A DNA stretch of 64,000 bases from Jacaranda mimosifolia. Lineage: Eukaryota > Streptophyta > Magnoliopsida > Lamiales > Bignoniaceae. Location: contig CM032131.1 of the NCBI GenBank assembly GCA_018894105.1, positions 20,627,578 through 20,691,577 of the forward strand, read 5' to 3'. A model generated the notes under the pieces. That model was not told the origin of the DNA and made no database searches. It saw nothing but the letters and a program-made list of their open reading frames with translations. Below, in pieces: positions 47,304-58,169 of the stretch. The translations under genes were made by a program, and so were the position numbers. How positions within the stretch are numbered: position 1 is the first letter of the stretch; every line of letters begins with the position of its first letter.

Positions 47304-47999
47304 TAGGGCTGTCAACAGGTCGGATCTAGATTGGATTAGCCATATTCGAATCCGAATCTGATTATCAAAATTCATATCCGAATTCAACCCGAAATTCTAT
47401 AGGTTCTTTGTTAGTTAGTACCATATCCAGATCTGATGGATATTCGAAATTCGATAATAAAAAATCCGACCAGATTTAATTTTTTTTCCCTTTTGAATTT
47501 TATAAATTTGTTTTTATAAAGTAAATTTATGTCATATTTGAATTTTTAACAACTTTTTATTGTATATTAGTCCAAAAGTTAAATATTTGAATACTAAATT
47601 CCTATTTCATATTATATTAATGCATAAATGAACTATTATATGTTATTATATTTTACATTTTATCAGTATCGCTCTTATTTTTGAAGTTAAAGACTCAATA
47701 TTAATAGTGTGATATACATGGTAATATATACATTAGGTCAATATAATATATAGATTTTATTTTAAAATCTTTATTAATATTATATGTAAGAGTATTAATT
47801 TAATTAAAAAATATTAAAATTCAGATTCGGATTTTTAACGGATAGGATTGCTTAATTTCATATTTGATCCACTTATTTTGTATTATGAATATTTATAATC
47901 GGGTCCGATCCATTGAATATTTTAATCGAATAAAAATTCTAAAATTCAAATCAAATTCAAATCGAATTTGGATTAAAATCCAATCCATTGACAGCTCTA
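47304..47999. mobile_element. Non-autonomous hAT element, 696 bp
   Basis: The ends TAGGGCTGTCAAC and (complement of right end) TAGAGCTGTCAAT are flanked by a perfect 8-bp duplication TTGTCAGC at 47296-47303 and 48000-48007, diagnostic of hAT. The subterminal regions carry many TTCGAAT/ATCCGAAT motifs in both orientations. There is no ORF. It is a relative of 3268-4181. Confidence 0.9.
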
Positions 48000-48007
48000 T
48001 TGTCAGC

Positions 48008-49478
48008 AAGGCTCCCGGCAAGAAGTGAACTTTGTGGTTTACCAATCTCGATAGTATCCAAAGCATCGCCAAATACTTTTCAGAACTGAATAAGTAACTC
48101 GATCAAGGTCGACTCGCATTTGCTAGCATGAGAGGCCCCATTTAATGTCTTGCATTATGTTAGCTGCCTTGCTTCCAATTAAATGTTGTCGTTGATCAAT
48201 CTCATTCACATTTAATGTTACCATCAGCTAGTCTCCTCCATATTGAATGCTATTAGGCAGTCGCTTTATCGGTCAAACGACCTAAAGGGCATGTTGATCT
48301 TCGCTTTAATATACAAAAGATCCATGGTACCCTTACACCTATAGTAGGAATTACTTGATTTAATGGAGATTACTTAGTCATTTTGACCTGACAAATACTT
48401 TAATTTAAATACTTAAAATTATACTTCTTCTCAATAATTAAATTTTTGTAAGAATATTACAAAAATTTCAAATGATTGCAAGGCGACACGACTAGTAAAT
48501 TGTAATAAATGCGTTTGAATTTGGTTGTGCCCTTGATTAATGTTGAAATGTGCCCACAATTGCACAACTTGTACATGTTGGTGATATTATAAGTTTTAAT
48601 TATAGGGTGTCTACCAAATCAATACATACCGTGATGAATCGATAAATTGTGTGAAAATTCATTTATAGAAAATATTTTGGTTTAAGGCATGCAGTAGTGA
48701 AACTGAGTGCTAGTCAGAAATGTGAAATTAAGTTATTTTTCTGAAAGCTGATTGGGCTTTGCATGATTTCAGAATATTTTCAAGTAATTTTTGTTATTTC
48801 ATCTCTGAAAATCTCGACATGATATGGACATGAATCTAAACATGGCCTGAATAATTTAACACCTGTTACATCCATCCATATGTTGTTGCTAGCTAGCTCA
48901 GGCCCCCACTTCCAAAACATGGAGGAATACAACTTTTCTCACCATAATTGAAGGAAGAAACAAGGACATGCAAGAATAAGATCAAATCTTGTACCTTTGA
49001 TTTTGTCCAACTTCACGCCCTTAATTAATTCTTCCACTAACTCATCATAAATCAAGGCACCAATCACCACTTTCTTTTGTATTTTTCTAATTAACAAAAA
49101 TACACACGTATATCGTAACATCACATGTCGGGTTTGCTGGAAAAAATTACTGTAATTGTGCATCTACATTTGATTAATGTGGTAAACAGCTAATGTATAT
49201 ATATTAAAGAATGAAATTTAGGCTTAATTTCTCAAAAACTAATTTAAAAGATGAGAATTGTTAATACTATATATATATACATATATAAATCACTAGTCAT
49301 TTATTTAATCGATGTGACAATCTAAAAGCCTATTTGGATGGTTTTTCTCAAAAAGGCATCTTTTTAATTTTTGCATTTTTACCACTGAAAATGTATTTGT
49401 TTTACCCATTTTCACTAGAAGTACTATTAATTTGTATTTTCAAATCTGTCCTATTATCTTGTATCACCTCCATCAAAA
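48008..49478. other. Intergenic DNA, no gene recognised
   Basis: 48008-48340 is GC-richer (GGCTCCCGGCAAGAAG, CGGTCAAACGACC) and may be an older LTR remnant. A 74-codon minus-strand frame at 48939-49163 has no domain. Confidence 0.45.
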
Positions 49479-49481
49479 TTA

Positions 49482-49867
49482 GAGGGTGTTTGGGTGAGCT
49501 TATAGGTTTCTCAAAACATTTTATAAGATGTTTAAAAGCTTATAAGTTGATAAAAAGTGTTTGGTAATTTTTTTTGAAAAAGAACTTATAAGATCTTAAA
49601 ATAAGATGTTATAAGCTTATAAACTCTTTTTAAAAAAGTAAGGAGACCTAACTTATTTTTAAGATCTTAAAAAACTCATTCATTTTTAACCACTTTAATT
49701 ACAAAATTGTAATTATTAACATCTTATAAGCTCCAAAATCTTATTTTATCCAAACACTTCAACACCTTATCTTAAAAATAAGATCTAACATCTTTATAAG
49801 CTCCAAAAATATCTTATAAGATTAGGAACTTATAAGATGTTTAAAATAAGTTTCGCCAAACACCCTC
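49482..49867 (+). mobile_element. Tourist-like MITE, best preserved copy, 386 bp
   Basis: The ends GAGGGTGTTTGGGTGAGC and (complement of right end) GAGGGTGTTTGGCGAAAC are flanked by TTA at 49479-49481 and 49868-49870. Internal structure as in 28872-29258. This copy defines the family ends. Confidence 0.85.
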
Positions 49868-50025
49868 TTAATTAGATTTGACATGAAGTATCCATAAATT
49901 ATTATAACAATACTAAAACATACATATCTTTCCAAAAGAAAAGCACATCTTTTCATGTATAAAAATTATAAAATAAGTAAATTTTCAACTAAGTACCTAT
50001 TCAAATATATATTTTTACATAAATC

Positions 50026-50440
50026 ATCCAAACATATTTCAATTCTATACAAAAACCAAATTAATACTTTTTTTTTACTTTGAAAATGTTAGAAATTTCA
50101 AATATATCATGGAAACATATCCAAATGGGAACCAAAACACCTTGCGCACATCCAAAAATGAACATATGGAGTGTAAAATAACATAAAATGAGTGGTCCAA
50201 CACCAAGAATAAATGACTCTGATACCATGTCAAAACATATTTTCATTTCTACACAAAAATCAATTAACACTTTTTTTGATTTTGAAAATGTTGGAAATTG
50301 ATCATATGTCATGGAAACATGTTCAAATGGGCACCAAAACACTCTGTGCATACCAAAAAATGAACATTTAGAGTATGGAATAACATGAAATGAGTTGTCC
50401 AACACAAAAAATGAATGACTTTAATATTGTATCGAAGAAT
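50026..50440 (-). repeat. 202-bp tandem duplication with a PBS-like motif
   Basis: Two copies with TGAAAATGTT at 50081 and 50283. Copy 1 ends in ATGACTCTGATACCATGTC (50214-50232), whose complement contains ATGGTATCAGAGTCAT, like a retrotransposon primer-binding site. Copy 2 has it mutated. The 114-codon minus-strand frame across the pair is simply the repeat translated and has no domain. Confidence 0.65.
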
Positions 50441-50444
50441 GAAC

Positions 50445-51030
50445 ATTTGGCTTAATTTACTCTAAGAGCTAGCTCGAGAGTAAGAATTGTTCAATATTAT
50501 ATATAAAGATCACTACTCATATACTTAATCGATGTGAGAATCTAATAAACTAACAATATATAGTCAAATTTGCAGCTGTAATTGAGGTTTCTTCCGACTC
50601 GTAAAGTTGAACACCAGAGGATGAGGATTAATTGTACTTGAATTCTACAAAAATATGAATATTTCTCTATTTCGCGTGATGGTATATACCATACCAGTTA
50701 ATTGTTCGTAGTAGTTAATTTTTATTGGTGATTATTAATAGAAGTTGATTAACATTTTGTAGACTTATTTGACAATTTACTCAAAAAAAAAAAATTGATT
50801 ATTTTAAAAATTTTGGAAAGTTTAGCCTTTTTCTTTCACCGGACTGATGTACCAATTATTGTGAAGCTGATATTTCGTCCAAAAATACTTACTCTAAAGT
50901 TAAATAAACACAAAATAAATTTATTATTAATATATCATGATCTCATCATTTGATATGGAATTTTAAAACTCAATGTATGCCAGAAAATTTCATTTTGTCA
51001 GTGTGGTAATTAGTTGGCCCTAGAAGCAAT
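50445..51030. other. AT-rich intergenic DNA, no gene recognised
   Basis: Nothing beyond simple A-rich runs was seen. Confidence 0.5.
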
Positions 51031-51033
51031 TAA

Positions 51034-51419
51034 GTGGTATTTGCATGAGCTTATAAGGTTATCAAAATATCTTATAAGATGTTTGAGTGAGAACTTATAA
51101 GATGTTAAAAAATGTTTTGTAATTTTTTTTTAAAAGGAGCTTATAAGTTCCAAAAATAAGATATTATGAGCTTAGAAGCTCTTTTTTAAAAAGTAAAGAG
51201 TTCCTAATTTATTTTGAACATTTTAATAAATTTTTTTAATTTTATTCATATTAATTAAAAATTGTCATTACTAACATCTTATAAGTTTCAATATCTTATT
51301 TTATCCAAATACTGTAAGAACTTATTTTTGAAAAAAAATTAGCATCTTATAAACTCTAAAAATATCTTATAAAATATAGGAGTTTATAATTTTTTTTAAA
51401 TAAATTTAGCGAAATACTC
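51034..51419 (+). mobile_element. Tourist-like MITE, diverged copy
   Basis: It has the head GTGGTATTTGCATGAGC, the CTTATAAGATGTTTGAG arm, the shared middle (TTGTCATTACTAACATCTT) and the tail TTAGCGAAATACTC in the family order. The left flank is TAA; the right flank is TAT. Confidence 0.65.
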
Positions 51420-51487
51420 TATAAGTCAAAGTGAATTTTGGAGCAATTAATGCACCTGCAAGTTGGGAATGCTTTGTTTCTATCAAG

Positions 51488-51589
51488 TTTGAAATCAAGA
51501 CCAATGCCATGTGTGTAGCATGTATCCTTCTCCTATTGTTTGAAATCAAGACCAATGCCATGTGTGCAGCATGTATCCTTCTCCTATTA
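51488..51589. repeat. 51-bp tandem duplication, two nearly identical copies
   Basis: GAAATCAAGACCAATGCCAT starts at 51491 and 51542. The copies differ at very few positions, so the duplication is young compared with its surroundings. An 83-codon plus-strand frame runs through it but has no recognised domain. Confidence 0.85.
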
Positions 51590-52022
51590 TCACGTCAATC
51601 TATTTCTTTTAGTTGGAATTTTCCATTAATGAGTCAACTTCTATCGCATTTCTATTTAATTAAGATGTTCCACTTTCAGTGATTTTTTTTCCTTTTCTTA
51701 TTATTATTATTATTTTTTGGTTTTTTGAATTTTTATTATAGTTTTTACCAAGTTGCATGACTTTTTGATGAGTATGCTTAAGATTGGCTAAATAATATTC
51801 ATACATGGCATAGAAGATTATCGTTGTGCAACATATTATTTGTGCATAAATTTAATATGTTTGATGTAATAATAGGATGATAGAGTATATTTAAAAAAAA
51901 TAAAAATATTTTCAATAAAAATATGTATAAATTGATAATTTTTAATTTTTAAAAAGTGATAAAAATAAAAATAGTTTTGAAAATAAAGAGACAAAAAAAA
52001 AAAAAAAAAGAACGAGCCCTTA

Positions 52023-53333
52023 GGGCATGTTCTTCTATGTTTTGGCCATTTTCTAGAAAAAATTTTAGGGGAACAGGTTTTTGGGAGAAAATTTGGAGAA
52101 TGTATCATATGTTCCTTTTTGTTTTGGGAAAATATGAAAAATGACTTGAGAATTAGTTGTTTGTTTCTTTATATTTTGTGAAGAGACAAGCTTTACTGTA
52201 AATATCAAATCAATTGCTTTTTTATTGAGTTTGTAGGGTGAGTGATTTTTTTATATATTATATATATGTATTTTTATAGTTGGATTATATGTATGTGTGT
52301 GTATGTTGTGTTGATTGAAATATGAGTGTAATTAATTTAATTGGTTATTTATTTTGATTTATATTTTTTTTATAAATTTAACATTCATAAATGATGTATT
52401 ATTTGGAATAAAAATATATAATAAATATTAATTATTCATGAAATCATAATTATATCTTAATTATAAAAAAATTAGTTATATCATAATTGTCAATATCGAC
52501 TTATAAAAAAATTTAATTACTGTTTATTAATTAAATATAATTATTTAACTATTTATTACTTATGATTTATGTATAAATAAAACTTAGTTATTTATTTAAA
52601 TAAATAAATTTTTAATAATTTATATATATAAGACTTAATAATGATTCATCAAATTAAAAAATAAGTAATATTATATTATATAAAATTACATCATATTAAA
52701 TTATTTTGCAAATAAATAAACGCAATAGTTAATTATACATCAAATATGAAAAATAATTAATAAATAAATAACAAGTTATTTAAATAAATTAATTTAATTA
52801 ATTTAATAAGTTAGTTAATTACTTTAACTCATTATTTAATTAATACATTATTTAGTAAATAAATTACTTAGTAATAATCAAATAATTTTACTTAAATTTA
52901 ATTAATTCTCTCAACAATTACTTTAAACGTATCAATATTAATTTATTAAACTTAATAGATTATTACATAAGTATCACCCTATAATCAAATTTTTTATTAT
53001 AATTTTAAATAAATATGAAGATTAATATTTAATGAAGAATATTTTTTGAAGAAGATTAATTTATTTATTATATCAAATTAAAACATCTTAAGTTATTTAT
53101 TAAATGAATAAATATAATATTTAATTATTACATTAAATATTAAATATAACTACTACATTATTTAATTAATAAGTAAATTTAATGAATTTAATACGTTATT
53201 CAATAAATAAATTATTTAGTAATAACATAAATAATATTTAATTAAACTTAATTCATTTTTTCAACAATTAGTTTAATTAAATTTGTAAACATAAGTTTTT
53301 GAATTTTTTTAACTAGTAAAATTTTAATATTTT

Positions 53334-53366
<33 letters not shown>

Positions 53367-53609
53367 GTATGTATATATATGAATGAGTGAAGTGAGAGAG
53401 TGATAAATGAATGAGTGATGTGAAAGGTAGAGTGAGAAAATAAGAAGGTAGGTGTGATTTTTAGGGTGTAGGGGTTTTTTGGTGAATTGGGAGGATTTTT
53501 TTGGTATAAAGTTTGAATTTTTTGGGGAAAAGATTGGAGAATGTGCCTTCATTTTGAAATTTTTTTAGGAGTTGAAATTTTTTTTAGGAAAATATAGGAG
53601 AACATAGCC
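52023..53609. mobile_element. PIF/Harbinger-like non-autonomous element, 1.59 kb
   Basis: The left end GGGCATGTTCTTCTATGTTT and the complement of the right end GGCTATGTTCTCCTATATTT form imperfect inverted repeats. The flanks are TTA at 52020-52022 and 53610-53612. The inside is extremely AT-rich, without a transposase. It includes a (TATG)n run at about 53337-53366. The length is large for a Tourist MITE. Confidence 0.7.
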
Positions 53610-53612
53610 TTA

Positions 53613-53967
53613 GATTCTCTATTCAAAATTTGATACTACTTAGTTACCAAATGAAGAAGGTCTCTCGCTACAATAATATTCAAAATGATATTTCAAAAAG
53701 TAGAAGAAAAAAGGATAGTTATAGAATCGAAAATATTTCTCCCTTGTTGAATAAAATGAAAATAGTAATAATAACTAAAAGAAGTAGCATAACTCAGGTG
53801 CCATGCACAGTTTATTTATTTAATTAAATTAGATAAAAATTTATCAACATACAATAAATTATAGTGCAATTACCAAAATTTATAATTTTTTACATTTAAT
53901 TAATAAAATATTATTATTTTTTCAAAATATTATTTCAAATAGATAAGTAGTAATATTAAATAGTATC
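53613..53967. other. AT-rich spacer, no gene recognised
   Basis: A 65-codon frame at 53630-53827 has no domain. Confidence 0.5.
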
Positions 53968-54749
53968 TGATGAGGGTTCAAATCGTTTTCCGAGTTGACT
54001 GGGTAGGGAATCAATCCTATCGACCTGAGCCTAGTCGATCTCACTACTTTTTGGAGGTTTGGGAATGAGTCCTACAATCACGAGCAAACATCAAGTTCAC
54101 CGAGGAGGCTTCGGTTAAGGCACTCCGACGCTCAATTTAGTTTTTTGGTCGATCAGAAAACTCAAGCAGCAAAGTGAAGGCTCATGAAGGAATAATGATA
54201 TACCTTTCTGAAGGCTGAGGATAGGATATTTATAGCCTTTCCTGGGTAATTGATACGTCCACGGTGCCCATAGGGCAACAAAGAGGATCTTGTCCTTGCA
54301 TGGGGAGTTTTTGGTCATCTTACCACCTTATACTATTACAGGTGGCTTTATCTCCAGTCGCTCGGTCAGAACAGTACTTTGGCGGCACGCCCTCTATTAG
54401 GGGTAGCACGCGCCATTAATGCGGAGGCATGCCGCCCTTCATTACATTTAATGCAGCAGGGAAAGGACCCTGTTGCTTATCGACTTTCCTACTCGATAAG
54501 CCGACTAGCCTTCTGAGCATGGCAGGATGTGGGGGTGAAAGCGTGGGGTAATATTCGTACTTCCTCGTTGGGACAAACTAACCAGACCTCTGGTCGACCG
54601 ATGTTGCTGATGCCTCGCATGCCAGGAGTGGGATCAGATAGGGTTGACAATGGTCGACTCCGTGTGTCGACCTCCGAGGCAGGTTGGGCCCATTGATATA
54701 TTCTCAGGATGATACTTGTTAGGCTGGGCCTACTGGCTATCCCACATCA
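53968..54749 (-). repeat. 3' LTR of the Tat element, 782 bp
   Basis: The plus strand starts TGATGAGGG and ends CCCACATCA (TGATG/CATCA terminal inverted pentamer). The TATA box on the minus strand is TATAAATA at 54234-54227. The left flanking 5-mer is GTATC; its partner lies outside the window. Confidence 0.8.
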
Positions 54750-54768
54750 TGAGTCCCCCCCACTTCTG
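54750..54768 (-). other. Polypurine tract of the Tat element
   Basis: On the minus strand it reads AGAAGTGGGGGGGACTCA, directly before the LTR TG. Confidence 0.7.
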
Positions 54769-54947
54769 TGTCCTGATCGAGCTTGTCGACGAGAAGGAAT
54801 AGGGAGTAGCCGTGCTGCTTGGTGGCGGTCAGAAAACATCGACCAAGGTTTTGGTGTATTTAATGCGTCTGTTACCCTTGGCAGGCGAAGCGTTAAGCGT
54901 TTGCAAGGTAATAATTGCAGACGTTTGGGGTTCTGCACATTGGGGCC

Positions 54948-54955
54948 TATAAATA
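54948..54955 (+). promoter_or_regulatory. TATA box for the opposite-strand gene
   Basis: TATAAATA in GGGCCTATAAATATGCG, plus strand, about 180 bp inside the element from the 3' LTR and about 185 bp before the ATG at 55134. A strong donor-like GTAAGTAT at 55066 suggests a leader intron. Confidence 0.5.
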
Positions 54956-55133
54956 TGCGCGGTAAAAAAGTGGGAAGTAGTTTTCATTTGCATATTTATT
55001 ACATTGCGTGAAGTCGACTCCAGCGCATACTGAATTTCATATTCTGCTTTGAGACACTCTATCATGTAAGTATTTTCTGCTCTTCAGAGCGTGTTTATTA
55101 TCCTTTGCTTTTGAAGTTCATATCGCGTAAAAT

Positions 55134-57513
55134 ATGTTGGGAGTCTTTGAGGATGATGAGGGGAGTCGGGGGAACGATAGTGAGGTAATGAGGACGGATA
55201 GGGTTTCAACCAGCAGCGAAGAGGCTTCGACCAGCGGTCTAGTAGTTAGTCGAGGAAGAACTCTACTTTGAGTAGTGAACGGGATGCTGTTGGGGCTAGG
55301 GCTGGGCCGAGTGAGCCCCCGGTGTCTCATGGTTGGTTGTTTACCCTGACCACTTCAGCGAGATTAGGTCAAAAATGGTAGAGGCAGACTTGAATATGCT
55401 TAGGCAATTGTACCATGTCCCTCCAAATTATGATCTAATCGTCCCGGGGCCTAAGGGTAGGATGGACCAACCTCCCGATGGGTGTATCACGTTGTTCGAA
55501 GATGATCTTAGGTGTGTTCTTAGGTTCCCCTTAGCCGAACCGATAGTCGATTTGCTAAGTGGTCTACAGGTCTGCATTACCCAACTTCTTCCTAATTGCT
55601 TCTCAACGATATACAACTTTGTCGTCCTGATGCGTATTCATGACCAGCCTCCTATCTTTGCTAACTTCAGTAATCTCTTTCACCTCCCCATGTCTCGTAA
55701 GTCGAGGAGCAACAAGGAGTTAGATTCTATTATTTGACTGCCCACCTTCTTCGAAAATTCTTTGTAACCCCAATCTCTTCGTTCGGCTAAAAGTGGAAAA
55801 CTAGGTATCGATCTCCTGGGGGTTGGGCTTTAGCATCCCCAGGGGTTGGATGCGAGGGCACGTCAAAATACCGGGGAATCAAACTCCGAGTTGGCCAAAT
55901 ACTTTTGTGCAAAATCTAGTCGAGTTTGGTCAGATAGAGGCATCTAGCTATATCGAGGAGAAAAATCTCGTGCTGGCGAGCTTGTTGCCCGCCTAGCTTG
56001 ACTTGCCTACGGATGCTCTATTAGGTAGACATTTATATGTGCTTCATTTACTGCTATGTGTACATCATTATGGACGGACTTCATGTATTTTCTATTTTGC
56101 TCTTGCGTAGATTGAGAAGAAATAATGAATCAAGCACGCTTTCATGTGATCACCCACGTGTAGAGGAACAAAGAGAATCCCGAGCGCCGGGCGAGCATTG
56201 GGGCTCAACGAGAGCCGATTGCGCTGGTAGCGCAGAGTCGGTTGCTGCCATCCCCATCGCCCAAGCTAAATCATCCCTTTGTCGTAGCTCGAATGGTCGA
56301 GGAAAGAGCCTGCTATCATACATGTGGGGTCTGCCCCAAAGAGGATGAAGGCTCATCAGGGTAAGGGAAAGGCTAGGGCGGCTACTGGGTTTGACCTATT
56401 TAAGCATCGAGAAGACAAGGAACTGTTTGACCTGACAGAGCTGCCATCTCCTCGTTTCGAGATCGAGCTCATGGTTATAATTTAATGTCAATGATGATGA
56501 TAGGGGAGACTGAGTCCCCGCCGATGAAAGTTCTAATGGCTAGTCTGTTCGCCTCCAACCAACGTAAGATGATGGAGAAGAGCTAAGGCACGACTATGAA
56601 GGCCTTGGTGTATCATGCCAACATGGTAAGTTTTTGGTCGAGCGTTTTTTAATATTACATGGCTTTACACATTCTATATGTCTTGACGTCAATATCACCT
56701 TTGCAGGTTGGACAGCTGGCATACCACATGTTTCGGCGACCAAGTGGAACAAATGTGCGAGGGCATAGGGAGGTGGAAATGGCCAAGGCGGCGCTCGAGT
56801 CCGCCTAGATAGAAGTCGAGCATCTTAACAAACATCTCGAAGAAGTAAATGCGCAGCTGGTGTTGAAGGACGTCGAGCTAGTGACTGCCGTGAGCGCGGC
56901 CAACGAGCTCCTAAAAAAGGCCCGAGTGGAGGCACAATCTTACTATGACAACAGTCGGGTCCAAGGTTACGAGGCCGCTTTGCAGTTTGCTTGACGAGAG
57001 TTTAGTCAGACGCTGCCCAACGTTCGACGGGAGGCGATGCAACAGTTTATGCTGACCTCTGCCTTTATGGATGCCAGTGTCGTCTTTTCATTTAACGATG
57101 CTAAAGAAGCATTCGATAAGGCTGTTAGGCAGCTGGAGTTTTGGGGTACAATATCAGTGCTGAGGACAAAAGGCGCCTGAATTATACTCTCGATGACTAG
57201 CTGCATATATACCCCCAAGGAATGTGCTCCTATCGATGAGGCTGCAGTAACTGCTCATGCTCCTTCTTCTCTTACTGCTCCACCTGTTGTTCCTACTCAC
57301 TAGGCTCGTGTTGAGGTGGTGACCACCGAGTTCGACTTTGCCAATGATTTCGCATTTGACATGAAGGATGACAAGGTCAATGTGGTCAATTTCTTTCCTC
57401 ATAGCGAGCATCCATTCTTGGTGGACGAGGTGGGTCCGTCTCGACTTCCGGGGCAAGAGGAAAAGGAAGAGGGCGCTCCACCAGTTGAGGGAGAGGGGTC
57501 GAACCAGCCTTGA
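55134..57513 (+). pseudogene. Opposite-strand accessory gene (PF04195-like) of the Tat element, spliced, broken
   Basis: The ATG at 55134 opens MLGVFEDDEGSRGN and soon meets a stop. Best preserved is 55339-55737: FSEIRSKMVEADLNMLRQLY, HVPPNYDLIVPGPKGRM, PDGCITLFEDDLRCVLRFPL. This matches the family once called 'putative gypsy type transposon' or transposase_28, found as an accessory ORF in plant Tat elements. Donor GTAAGT at 55697. A further exon reads GKGKARAATGFDLFKH. A clear intron is at 56626-56706 (ATG/GTAAGT...TTTGCAG/GTT), kept in frame as ALVYHANM to VGQLAYHMFRRP. The coiled-coil tail has AALESA, VEHLNKHLEEVNAQLV and ELVTAVSAANELLKKA. It ends at 57513 with an acidic tail (EEKEEGAPPVEGEG). 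Function unknown. Confidence 0.7.
56626..56706 (+). other. Spliceosomal intron in the opposite-strand gene
   Basis: 81 bp, with consensus GTAAGTTTTT donor, T-rich 3' part and TTTGCAG acceptor. It sits between codons (phase 0). It is a proper intron only when read on the plus strand, which is strong evidence that this strand is, or was, transcribed. Confidence 0.65.
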
Positions 57514-57906
57514 GGTTGGGGAACTCGCCACTCTGAGAGCCCTACTGGGCATATTTTGTATTTTATTTTTATTTTTATTTATTTATTTATTTTTGTAATC
57601 GAAATGTTGGGTAGTTAATGGAATCAAGTGTTCTTTTTTCATTGATGTGTATTGTTATTTAATTAGCTGCTTTGCTTTCACACTAGTCAAGTATTCTTTG
57701 CTAACGAATGAAAACTTTGTAATCTAACTTTTGGTGACACAAGTGCCTGCTCGATAAGAAATTAATCAATCACTTATGAACGACAATTTACGTTGTTTAA
57801 ACTGAAACAACGCATCTTTAAGTAGTGTATGACATAGTTTAACTGCTTGGCATACTTTTTAGATGCTTGGCGTAACTATGATGTTGAGTCTTTGTTTGTT
57901 TGGGCG
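57514..57906. other. AT-rich space between two converging genes
   Basis: (TTTA)n run at about 57560-57595. It probably contains the 3' ends of the opposite-strand gene. Confidence 0.4.
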
Positions 57907-58101
57907 ATTACGCAGTCGACTACCAACGACTCGCTCATTTGGGGACTTGGGCTAGGGAGCCTTGAGTCGACGGCTTGAAGCCACTGTTTGGTCGACTGCA
58001 TGGTCTACCACAAATGATTCACTCATTTGGGGACTTGGGCTGGGGAGCCTTAAGTTGGCGGCTCAAAGTCGCTGTTTGGTCAAATGCGTGGTCGACCATA
58101 A
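57907..58101. repeat. 88-bp tandem repeat, about 2.2 copies
   Basis: TCATTTGGGGACTTGGGCT starts at 57935 and 58023, followed in each by GGGGAGCCTT-like and CACTGTTTGGTC-like blocks. A third copy is cut after GTGGTCGACCA. It lies between the end of pol and the opposite-strand gene, where Tat elements are known to carry satellite-like repeats. Confidence 0.85.
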
Positions 58102-58169
58102 TGCAAGTGAACAATTACAAAAATTCGTTTGGGGGTTTCACTCAGACAAGTTGGTACAATAGTTTTTAT

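Noticed and set aside
48008..48340. Gene fragment or LTR remnant
   Set aside because: GC-richer than its neighbours, but no domain, TATA box, ends or target duplication could be shown.
50061..50405. 114-codon minus-strand frame
   Set aside because: Caused by translation of the 202-bp tandem repeat; no recognised protein.
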